A stretch of DNA of 20,718 bases from Plakobranchus ocellatus (Eukaryota; Mollusca; Gastropoda; Plakobranchidae), in the NCBI GenBank assembly GCA_019648995.1, contig BLXT01002329.1:700803-721520 (forward strand), written 5' to 3'. Under the pieces are notes generated by a model that made no database searches, was not told where the DNA came from, and saw nothing but the letters and a program-made list of their open reading frames with translations. Both the position numbers and the translations under genes were made by a program. Positions 1-8,851 of this stretch are shown here, piece by piece; within the stretch, counting starts at the first letter, position 1, and each line of letters opens with the position of its first letter.

Positions 1-8
1 CCCCCCCT

Positions 9-36
9 CCACACACACACACACACATACATACTG
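9..36. repeat. CA microsatellite at the left edge
   Basis: A C-run followed by about eight AC units, decaying to ACATACATAC. It may extend left of the window. Confidence 0.9.
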
Positions 37-1024
37 CATTTCTACTTTAGTTCAACTATGCCCTGTAGTAGATTTTCTTCTTCCTCGTTGCAACTCAGGT
101 TCTGTGAATGTGAGGTTCAAATCGTTGCCCCGTCGGTGGGACTAGATTATCTAGACCTACTTCCTGCCTAGGCTTAGCCCTGAGAGTGGCAAGCTAAGAC
201 GCGCGGGGTAATTACGACCGTGTTGTAACATCTTGTCAATCACAAGCCTGTTTGAAAGCCTCTAGCTTGAGGGGCTTGAACGTCTTGCAAGACCCTGTAT
301 GCTCAAACAGGACCCAGCTCTATTGAATAGGTCTAGGCCTAAACTCTAAAAACTGTCCAATCAAGGCGTGTCGGCAACGCGCCCGTAGGCTAGAACTTAG
401 GCCCCGAGAACACCAATTGTTGATTGGTCGTAAAATATTAATTGCCCGAAGATTTTAAAAAATTCTCTATCTTCGTAGATTTTCGTAATTTATCAGTAAT
501 TTTCGTACTCCCGTAACCGGGACTGGTTTTTCATATATATTGATAACGAAACTTTCGTAATACTAGGCAGGTCTGTCATCCCAGTTACCGGAAGTAAAGA
601 AACTCAGCGCAAGTCGATAAAATTATCGTCCCGACCACGCGTGGTTGAATTTTCATTTCTTAAAACTCCGCGGATCATGGCTCGTTTATTCAGCTGAAGC
701 CGCGGAAGCCACCGAAATCGCGGAAACCGAGGAAATTCCTCCTCCGATCCAAAACCGAGGATTTCCGCGGATCCGAGGAAAACCATCATCACTGTTATAA
801 TGAAAATATTATTATTTTCACACAAAATCTACACAATTTGACACTTTTTTCATATTTGCTCCTATCGGATAATATAGCTAGATCTTGAATTTCTAGATCT
901 AGGCCTATGTAAAAAAACGGGGTGGGAACAAACGAAAAAGCGCCGGTGGATCTTGATATTAGAAGTTGTTGGGCCTGTCCCTGGACTATCCCTGTGTTAG
1001 TTTGTGAAGGTGATTTCAAAATTT
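37..1024. other. Non-coding, relatively CpG-rich stretch
   Basis: CpG dinucleotides are visibly denser here (GCGTGTCGGCAACGCGCCCG near 366; TCCGCGGA words at 669 and 764) than in the right half of the window. It contains short palindromes (GTCTTGCAAGAC near 282) but no supportable gene. It could be upstream regulatory sequence of a neighbouring gene; nothing more can be claimed. Confidence 0.4.
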
Positions 1025-1174
1025 AAATCTAGATCTAGACCTGCATGTAGATCCAAACGTTGAGATCTAGATCTAGATTAGATTTGGTATGATTCTAAGA
1101 CCTAGATCTACGTTAGATCTAGACTAGATCTAGATCTAGTGGAGCTAATAATCTAAATCTAGATCTAGGCCTAC
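1025..1174. repeat. TAGATC-rich low-complexity block
   Basis: AGATCTAG and its variants (ATCTAGATCTAG, TAGATCTAGACC, ATCTAGGCCTAC) occur about ten times in 150 bases. Related short clusters stand at 879-906 and 4196-4245. The motif is self-complementary, so either strand reads alike. The pattern is irregular rather than a fixed-period satellite. Confidence 0.8.
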
Positions 1175-2560
1175 ATCTCTTGCAGCTGAAATATAGAGTT
1201 TACAACGCTAAGATTTTTTTAATCGGCTCACGCACATGCTGGGGGTGTACACAAAGCTTGTCCTGCTACCACTGGATTGGAAACCATGTTCACAAAATAA
1301 ATACAAATTGAAGAAGGAAAGAGATATCGCGCCATATGGAGAGCCATTTTGTTTTGAGGATTCGTGAATAGGATTCAGTTACATTGAACGACAGATTCGA
1401 GAAGTCGAATAATTCGCATAATTGAGCGGTTTGCCTTCGGTACGGTAAAAAACTGAGGCGAAAAATAAACTGAATAGTTCATAGTTTTGGCTTAGATAAA
1501 TTGGAGATGACAAAAGTGGCTCCTAAACCAAACCTGCTCACTAGAGCTTTGGAATGCTTGTTAAAATTTTGAAAACTAAATCATTTTGAAAGACGACATT
1601 GGGGTAAATGTATGTTCGAAAATTATATATGTAACCAAAACTTTAAGTCACAAAAGGCATTATTTAAACAAGAGACTGGCTTCAATCAACGCCAGACGGA
1701 GGAGTGGTCAGTTTTTTCTGCCTTTTTTCCTCTTCCTGATGATCGAATGATGAGCTGCACATATCATATTATCATTAATGGCAGATGGCCGATAAAATTA
1801 GCCATCTTCATAGTTCAACTTTGATGATAAACAAATAAAAATTATCATAACTGGGCGGTACAAAAACGGATTTGTAACGACTCTTATGATTTCTTGCATT
1901 CGGAATTAAGTTTTTAGACGAATGTTGCAACTCAAAGTCGCTTCATGTATAACAGTACCATTCTGTTACACCTGAAAAGAATGGGTCCTCAAGTTGAGAC
2001 CATGGTACATTCAGATTTGAAATAGCCACGCAGCATAAGTAACTGTGCTCTGTTGCCTTTTTGCCGTGCAATCTTACCTCATCACCCGTTTTCCGTCTCT
2101 GCCTAAAAAGTAACTCAACATGCCGGAGATTAAGCCCATCTTTTGAAAAACAGCTTTGTTTAAAAAATAAATAAATAAGATAAAGAATTAGAGCTCATCC
2201 TGAGATATTCTAGTTGGATTTAGAAACATTTTTTAGAGCGCAGGGGCCTGTCTTTTTATTGCTTACTTTGATGCTTTGCAACAGCATTATTGAAAATGAA
2301 ACTAGTCGGCCTAACAAGCAACGGTAGATCTATCCCAAATGCAATCTCGTTTGCAAAGGCGAAAAAATGAAACCAGTTATAACATTCAAATATATCTTGG
2401 TAACCTGATAACATCAGATGGTAGATGCACAAGTGAAATAAGTAAAAGAATAACCATGGCCAAAGGCACATTCCAAAAATGAACCAATACTGGCAAACAG
2501 AAACATGAGTACGATAACCAAAATAAGGGTAATGAAAACATATGCATTATAATGAGGTTT

Positions 2561-2999
2561 CTTCTTCTACTTCTTCTATAGGTGCCTTGTCTGGCACAGA
2601 CATTCGCGATCATGTTCCTCCACTCAAACTATTTTCATTTAGCCTCATAAGGTTGTTGTTTCAAGCCTTATCTATTGCCCATGACTTAAGACTTTTAATA
2701 AAAGTTATTCTCTGCCTGCTTCTACTGCATTTGCGTTCAATCTTTTCAATGATTGCTAAGTGTTCTAACCCCTCTTGTAGGAAAATATGTATCCTAATAA
2801 TTGTAGTTGCCTTTGTCTTATGGTTGTAATTAGTGATCGCTCAAGATTAGCCGCTTACAGAACCAATTCATATTCTCAATCTCATTATTCTTCCGATAAA
2901 CCATATCCCTATTTCCTTGTTTATTGTCCAGCACACTCTACCACTTATTTTACATATGGAAGTGGGTGTTCCAGATAAGGCACCTAAAGAAGAAGAAAA
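2561..2999. mobile_element. Inverted-repeat-bounded segment, about 440 bp
   Basis: TTCTTCTATAGGTGCCTTGT then CTGGCACA (2571-2598) matches the reverse complement of 2972-2999 region sequence (right arm 2967-2999) at about 25 of 28 positions, with extra TTC repeats on the left. The inside has no credible coding frame. Sequence just inside the left arm (ATCATGTTCCTCCACT, 2609-2624) recurs at 7183-7198, which supports a dispersed family. Confidence 0.5.
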
Positions 3000-3271
3000 T
3001 CGTCTCTTAAGATTGCCTATGCTGGAGTGTGTGTGGTGGCGGTCGGGGGGGGGGAACTGCTCGTGCTCTAAAGTTAAAAGAGTGGCCTTCCTGAAAACGG
3101 ACGGCCGTCAATTGAAGTTTGGTGTGAACGGATGCAGGGCATTTTAAAGAATTCCTGACGAACGGGCGTCCAACACTTTGGCATGAATGAGTCTACGAGC
3201 GACTGTATGTTAGCCCGCCCGAGAACCGGTTTGTCGGATAAATTGTATCATTTCACTTTAACCAGGGATTT

Positions 3272-3413
3272 TACTGAGCGCTCTATGTCACGTTTCAAGA
3301 AAAAGCATAGCGTGAAACTATCGAACACATACCGAATAATGTACTTTCGGTTCTTTGCCCTCTGTTACAAAACCGAAAGTACATTATAAGCCATTGAGAA
3401 ACAGGGCTCAGTA
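3272..3413. repeat. Nested palindrome, 17-bp perfect inverted repeat
   Basis: ATAATGTACTTTCGGTT at 3336-3352 is the exact reverse complement of 3371-3387, with an 18-base loop. Further out, TACTGAGC at 3272-3279 pairs with GCTCAGTA at 3406-3413. It could be a small foldback element or a transcribed hairpin. It lies just left of the MITE-like element at 3498. Confidence 0.65.
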
Positions 3414-3497
3414 GGTCTACATTGTATACACCTCAAAATCTAGAGTCGACCTGACCATATCAGTCAGCTGTGCTGTGAATCTGAGGTGACAGTCTTC

Positions 3498-3979
3498 GGT
3501 AAAAGTGCATTTTAGGTGCGTAAATTATTAAGACTCATAGATCTATATGTTTATTTTAGGTGCGAAAAATTATGTAACAATATTCAACAATAACATAGCA
3601 CATTTATAGGGGACAATTGTCAGCTCTGTACCACATAGGCAGGGGATAATTTAGCTGTAATCCTTAGCAAAGCAAGAAACATGTCCACGTCACGAAACCT
3701 ACTGCGAAAGACAAATTCAGGGAGATAGGGTTGGAAAAGATCTCAGGATGTGCCAAACTCTGTCAATTTTCGTTTAGCGCGCATCCACATATTCTCATGT
3801 TCAGTGTGGATGTGTGGATCATTCCTGTCCACAAAGTGTCATATGTCCCTAGTAAATGTTTCGTTAACCAAATCCCGCCTTTTGGCTCTAGACGTCCTTA
3901 TCTTGACCATTTTCAAATAAGCAGGTCTGCATTTGAGTCTAGAATAGAATAGTTTACGGATCTAAAATGCACTTTTACC
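3498..3979. mobile_element. MITE-like element with 18-bp perfect (about 32-bp imperfect) terminal inverted repeats
   Basis: GGTAAAAGTGCATTTTAG at 3498-3515 is the exact reverse complement of 3962-3979. The similarity continues inward to about 32 bp with a few mismatches (GTGCGTAAATTATT against ATCCGTAAACTATT). A second TTTTAGGTGCG copy lies subterminally at 3553. TCTTCGGTA occurs at 3493-3501 and again at 3981-3989, a possible trace of target duplication, although it overlaps the left repeat. No transposase frame is inside: about 480 bp, non-autonomous. Confidence 0.7.
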
Positions 3980-4271
3980 CTCTTCGGTATTTTCCCAGTC
4001 TTCTTTAATCAGCTTTGAATTGAAAACTAATGATTCAGGCCTATGACATTGCGTTGTAAGTATAGAATGAAATCATCATACCCCTTTTTTTAAAGCCATG
4101 TGCCATCTCAACGTTATCATTTATAACCTATAGTGATTATTGCAAACTCCAGAAAAATATCTATAAATACCAAGTATCTACTGTAAATTTAGGTCGAGAC
4201 CTAAACTAGACAGGCCTAGACTCTAGATCTACTCCTAGAGGCTAACTGTTATATTTTGTTGAACATTTCAG

Positions 4272-4416
4272 CTGCCCTCTGTCTAGCCAATGATGAAGAA
4301 GATGGGTCGCTCCCAGATTCTGGATAAGGTGCACCTCTACACGGTTCGCACATTAATGGGGATCACAGTTGTGGGTTGTGCCACACTTGGTCTGCAGATT
4401 TACAACTATTACAAAC
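4272..4416 (+). CDS. First coding exon of the COX14-like gene
   Basis: TATATTTTGTTGAACATTTCAG just upstream is a good 3' splice site, so this exon probably starts at 4272 with 18 untranslated bases before ATG 4290, and a non-coding 5' exon lies further left. The reading frame holds the N-terminus and the whole membrane segment. Without splicing it would run on through intron codons to 4502, which look non-coding (AT-rich, polyA). Confidence 0.8.
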
Positions 4417-5950
4417 GTAAGTATGATGTGATCATGATTATGTTATGTCTCAAATGTAATGAAAAAAAAAGGGAATTGTCATTTTCTGTTTTCATAATCT
4501 GAAAAGTCATTTACCTCTTTAAAATCAGATTCAGAAGTTCTATGACCATATCTATCTAGCTTTTAAAATGAAATCATCTCAGTTTGATTTACAAAGTTGT
4601 TCTTTTTATTTTACACTCACGATGATGCAAAAAAAATGTCTATAGAAGAGTTCAAATAAGCAGTATGGCATATTTCAAAGCTTTGAACCATTAATATAGT
4701 CTGGAAAAAACATTTAAAATAGTTAACATCAAGTACAGTTTGTTTATCTGCATTGTGTCAAAATTGTGGAAAAAATCTGTAAATCTTTTTATGATGCATA
4801 AATTGTGATTTGTAGGTTTGGTGGGACCTTTTTTTTTAATAAGGGTCTTTCATGAGTGGGAGTGTAGGCCCCTACTCATATACCTAATCATGTTTTTTTT
4901 CCTTTGTGACTGAAAATGTTTTCCTCAGTTTTTTTTTCTCGTAAATCAAAGTTGCCTTTAATTGTGTTGATTTGTGATGTTTTTTGTTATTTATTTATTT
5001 TTTTTATCAAACTGACTATCTAATATCTGATGTAGGAAATGACACATTAATCTAAATATGAACAGGATTACTTGATTTCATATTTACTCTGTATGTACAT
5101 ATGAAAGACATGTTAAGAGAAATCGTGACTATTGTAACAGAAAAATAATTTCACCTTCCAAGAGATCAGACAAAAAACTTTACAGTTGATATTGCCACAA
5201 ATAGCTTTGGGCTATACAGTTGTAGGTCTAGCAGAGCACTGCCTGTGATAAGTTTTTGAATAAAGTAACAAACACAAATCACTCCAAGATTTAGTCTCGT
5301 TTTTTTATATAACCAGTCCACAACAAAATGGTCTCAGACTTTCAGGCTTTCCGTCAGGCCAGGGCTTGAACCTGCGACAGAAGGGTCCTTGCACATCTCA
5401 GGGCGGACTCACTGGCCTCTGTGCCACCAATGCCCCAATCATTCCAAATCTTGCTGAGAATTGGACAAAAATGTTATCAATTTACAGTGCTTCCAATCAT
5501 CCGCATTTCTGCACAATTCTGCAGTTTGATTCCATGAAGCAGATTTTTATAAAATATCTTCAGCTCGAGGGAGACCTTGTCCCCCTCACCCCCTACAAGG
5601 GCATTGCCCTGGACCCATGTACAATTTCAAAATTCCTCTGTTGTCATGATTACCTGTTTGAAGCACTGAATTCAAATGAAGACAATTTCGGGACAGCAAG
5701 GTGGCTTTACAGGATCTATTGATCTGCACATTTACTTGTAATGCTGTCATATTTATTTTTACCATCCCTAGCTTAAATGTTTCTTTTCTTCTTTTTTCTT
5801 TTTTTTTTCCCTGCCTGCCAAGATGTGAGACCGGCTCGTCTTGATGAGAGAAGAGTGAAGAGGGAAGAGGAAATATCTCTGGAGCAGTCAGAAAAAGAGT
5901 TAGAGCTTTTGAGGAGACAGCGAGAGGCAGAAGAAATGACAAAATACTAA
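4290..5950 (+). CDS. Small single-pass membrane protein, COX14-like (cytochrome c oxidase assembly), two coding exons
   Basis: Exons 4290-4416 and 5823-5950 join through a GTAAGT donor and a TTTTTTTCCCTGCCTGCCAAG acceptor, giving 84 residues and TAA. Residues about 22-41 form one membrane segment (LMGITVVGCATLGLQIYNYY), after a short basic N-terminus with no clear signal peptide. The second exon gives a charged, helical tail (HVRPARLDERRVKREEE and onward) ending EEMTKY. Set against human COX14 from memory, the segment shares the M..xTV.G......(I/V)Y.Y(Y/F) pattern and the position of the membrane span. COX14 is an inner-membrane factor that helps COX1 synthesis and early complex IV assembly. 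The charged tail is longer than in human COX14 (57 residues), so another small mitochondrial or ER membrane protein is possible. Two AUGs in tandem (4290, 4293) and one at 4302 could each start it. I am sure of the gene, only moderately of the family. Confidence 0.55.
5299..5435 (-). mobile_element. tRNA-derived SINE, copy A (in the COX14-like intron)
   Basis: On the minus strand, a TGGCACAGAGG A-box-like sequence (within 5410-5426) and a GGTTCAAGCCC B-box (5362-5372) lie about 54 bases apart, as in a tRNA-type RNA polymerase III promoter. A non-tRNA body follows (CCTGAAAGTCTGAGACCATTTTGTTGTGGACTGG) and an A-rich tail at 5299-5309. The same body recurs at 7094, 8716 and 11549. The open frame across 5366-5722 is a by-product of this element and the nearby intron, not a gene. 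Confidence 0.75.
5823..5950 (+). CDS. Second coding exon of the COX14-like gene, charged tail
   Basis: A polypyrimidine tract (5779-5820) leads to AG at 5821-5822. The 128 coding bases complete the split codon (C|AT, His) and give 42 residues rich in Glu, Arg and Lys, then TAA. The local purine richness (GAGAAGAG and similar) resembles exonic enhancer sequence. The fit of frame and phase with the upstream exon is the evidence that the two belong together. Confidence 0.78.
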
Positions 5951-6150
5951 AATCTCATGGATTGTAGCTGGGCTGAGTAGAGAGAGAGATTTGAAAGGGC
6001 AAAAGAGATTATGAAAGGAGACGTTACTAGTTAAAGAGTGATATGAAGTGCCAGATTTGGATGTGAAATTATAAGAAAATTGGACCGCAAACAGTTTATT
6101 CTTGGTTATGTATGGAATATTCATTAATAAAAATTGCATTGTCTGCCATG
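5951..6150 (+). terminator. Probable 3' UTR and first poly(A) signal of the COX14-like gene
   Basis: AATAAA occurs at 6126-6131, about 180 bases past the stop, followed within 30 bases by GT-rich sequence (ATTGCATTGTCTGCCATGTTT). Further AATAAA hexamers at 6725-6730 and 6730-6735 could serve a longer form. In DNA this AT-rich a hexamer alone is weak evidence. Confidence 0.45.
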
Positions 6151-6298
6151 TTTAAGGCATGAAACAAATCTAATCTTGTTCTGATTTTGTTTTTCTTATA
6201 TTAATTCACATATATAATAATGACGTTGTGGAACAGGATGTCACTTGTGGATGCAGTCATTTGAGATTTACTTTTTAAAATGTTATTTATCTTGAGTA

Positions 6299-6408
6299 AG
6301 GAGAAAAGAGAGAGAGAGGGAGAGGTAGGGCGAGAGAGAGAGCAAGAAAGCCAGAGAGAGTTGGTGAAAATCTAGAAAGAGAGAGAGAGAGAAATAGTCA
6401 AGAGAGAG
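6299..6408. repeat. GA-rich imperfect microsatellite
   Basis: Runs of AGAGAG interrupted by GGGAGAGGTAGGGCGAGAG, CAAGAAAGCC and TTGGTGAAAATCTA. Purine-only tracts of this type can form triplex DNA. It lies just past the first poly(A) signal of the COX14-like gene. Confidence 0.8.
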
Positions 6409-7093
6409 TTTATGGAAATTTGACTTCTCTGTTTGATAATGCATTATACATGTATTGTTTATATATTTCTATAGTGGGAAAGTTTTTTTTTTTAAAGGAC
6501 AGGTCTGTGATAAATTTATGCTCTGGTGGATCAGTTATGAGTACATTGACTCAGTAGTATTGAGAGGCCTTAATAATTATTTTACACAGTTGCCTGGTTT
6601 TTACATAGGTTTATAATTTTATAGTGTTACTGTGAGAGTTATGCATTTCCTTATGGTAAATCAATCTTTCAAAAGTGTCTGATTGCTTTGTTTGTTTACT
6701 TGCAAAATTGAGAGAAATGTGTGTAATAAAATAAAACTGATAACATATAACCCTTTAGATCAATTTTTGAATTTAAAAAAAAAAAAAAATTTAAATAGCT
6801 AGATTCTGAGATGCTGTAACAAGGAATCAAGCACTTCTCAAAATTTCGTTACATGACCTTCATGCAGATAGAAATTATATCTAAAATGAAAATTGTGCTC
6901 ACAAAGCCTTTGATTGCTCTCCTTGTCTCTTGATACTGAAAGAAGTTACAGATTTTTTTATTTGTATTGCTTAAATAAAATAAATAATAGCTTCATTATT
7001 GTATTCACAGCTTTAGATTTAATTTTGACTGGAGTTTGCTTTTCTGTATGATCCATGAAGCTGTGCTGCCAACTTCCTCTTTAGGTCATCGGC

Positions 7094-7148
7094 ACCCTGG
7101 CCTGACGAAGGGCCTGAAAGCCTGAGGGACTGGCTATATACAAAAATC
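7094..7148 (+). mobile_element. tRNA-derived SINE, copy B, 3' fragment
   Basis: CCCTGGCCTGACGAAGGGCC then TGAAAGCCTGAG, joined directly to GGACTGGCTATATAC, match the body of copy A (5299-5435), with about 14 bases missing from the middle. No tRNA-like head is present, so it is 5'-truncated. Confidence 0.65.
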
Positions 7149-7159
7149 AATCCTCTTTA

Positions 7160-7212
7160 GATATCCTGTCTGGAATATTGCTATCATGTTCCTCCACTAA
7201 AACCTATTCTGT
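7160..7212 (+). repeat. Partial copy of the dispersed element seen at 2585-2635
   Basis: CCTGTCTGG ... ATCATGTTCCTCCACT (7165-7198) parallels CTTGTCTGG ... ATCATGTTCCTCCACT (2586-2624), with a 16-base exact match and the same order and near-equal spacing. It sits directly after SINE copy B. Confidence 0.5.
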
Positions 7213-8715
7213 TAACTTGGCACAGCATAAACTTTGAAGTTGGCAATATGCAAGGCTATGGTGGCTCTTATGCCCTTCAGAATTTAAGGGTGGGAATGAA
7301 ATGTAGAACTTTGGTTTGCAATACATGTATATCAATATATAGGAAGTGTTCATCTCTACCACCCACTGCTTTATCTATAACGGACATTTCACTTATAAAA
7401 CTATTGGAGCAAAATTTGCAACAAATGTTTGTAAGTTGCAGTAATTTTTTTAAATATGAGGCTTTTTTACCTTACATGAATGTTACAATATTATTGTGAG
7501 TAATTTACATTTTTAGTTATTGTATATGTTGAGGAAAGAATACAATTTTTCATGTCTTTCTAATTACCCATTTTTGTCTTCAAATTGAATTTTGTGTTTT
7601 TGTTGTGTCTAATCCAGCAGCCCATCAATCTTGCCATTTGGGCTTATTGCCACATCACAGTATTTTGCTTTAAATGTGGGCACAGTAATATTTGTTTAAA
7701 AAGAAAACAAATTACACAATACTCAAACGGTAAATTTTGATACACAAATCAACGAATAAACCAAATCACTTTGGAGTCAATGTAATACGTTTATTCCCTA
7801 GAGTTTAACCTTTCATAAATCATAATCATTTGTAGGCAACTAATGTAATGTAGCAGTGATTGCAACAAAAGTAACACAAACAATATTTACAATAATTCAT
7901 TATAAGAATTTATCATTCTTGACATATTTTGACAACTCAATTGAAGCAAAGCCTATGAAATTTACAGTATTATACAAGGTTAAGTTTCATTACAATTGTA
8001 CATATTACAGTTTAATACAGAAGACAAAAAGGTTTAGAAAATCACAAAACAAAAATATTTGTAGCACAACGCTTAGAGGAAAATCAATACATGGAAAAGG
8101 TTTTTTTTCAAAATACACTAAATTCATCTTATTCCATCACAATTCACATGACATTAATATAAATATATTGAATTAAAATTTGTGGTCGGGGAATTAAAAG
8201 CATACTGGTGCTTGTTCATGCCATTGAAAAACAAAATAAGTCGTAAGAAAACTAACGTAAGGTGGGGTGAGCGGATGGGAGGGAAAGGAAGATAAAAAGT
8301 TGGTTTTAATATATATGCATTGTAAGACTCGGAGAGCCATAATAAAGGAGGTCCCATCTTGTATCATGAAGAGTGCTGATTTGCATTTTTTCCTGGAGCA
8401 CCATATTGACTCTTCTATGTATTGGGGGGGTAAGATGCAAAAAAGAAAATCGAAAGATTGATGCGACCAAAGAAGGGCATTCTAAGTTTACAAAAGAAAA
8501 AGTGTGAAGGAAATTGCAATGAGAAAGAACAGAGCATTGAAGATTTAAGACTTCAAATTTGAATGATATTCATTTTGTTTCACCTTTTAAATTGTGTCTT
8601 AACACTAAAACTTAAATCAAGTTACAGAAATTACTTTTGCTTATATTTCTAAGTTAAAGATAAATAATAACCTTACTTTTAAAATATTATGCGAAAGCTT
8701 TAAGCTTTTGTTTTA

Positions 8716-8851
8716 ATTGGTGACTCAGAGGATAGATAGCAAACCCACACTAAAATCTGCACGGACCATTCTGTCAGGGATTTGAACCCGTGGCCGTGGA
8801 GTGCCTGAAAGTCTGAGATCACCTTGTTGTGGACTGGCTATAAACAAAAAC
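8716..8851 (+). mobile_element. tRNA-derived SINE, copy C, near full length
   Basis: ATTGGTGACTCAGAGG at the start aligns with ATTGGTGGCACAGAGG of copy A (A-box region). GGGATTTGAACCCG is the B-box, and the body CCTGAAAGTCTGAGATCACC then TTGTTGTGGACTGGCTATA is shared, with a CAAAAACC tail. Copies A and C align over about 135 bases, which defines the family. Confidence 0.75.

Larger units (their letters stand above)
1175..4271. other. Upstream region of the COX14-like gene, no coding sequence seen
   Basis: Apart from the three inverted-repeat elements listed separately, the open frames here are short, without recognisable domains. A promoter and non-coding first exon for the COX14-like gene should lie in it. 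Weak candidates are a GCGCCATATGGAGAGCCATT segment near 1330 (YY1-like CCATTTT, downstream GTAAAA donor at 1445) and a strong donor TTGTAAGTATAG at 4055. Confidence 0.4.

Noticed and set aside
2256-2990. Minus-strand hydrophobic frames recalling the last membrane helices of a G-protein-coupled receptor
   Set aside because: Several frameshifts and stops would be needed, no NPxxY or other key motif is seen, and AT-rich DNA gives hydrophobic frames by chance. The segment also overlaps an inverted-repeat element.
5366-5722. 118-residue plus-strand open frame
   Set aside because: Its first part is the reverse of SINE copy A and the rest is intron sequence. No domain, and it conflicts with the COX14-like splice model.
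5586-5942. 118-residue minus-strand open frame
   Set aside because: It is the shadow of the second COX14-like exon and its polypyrimidine tract.
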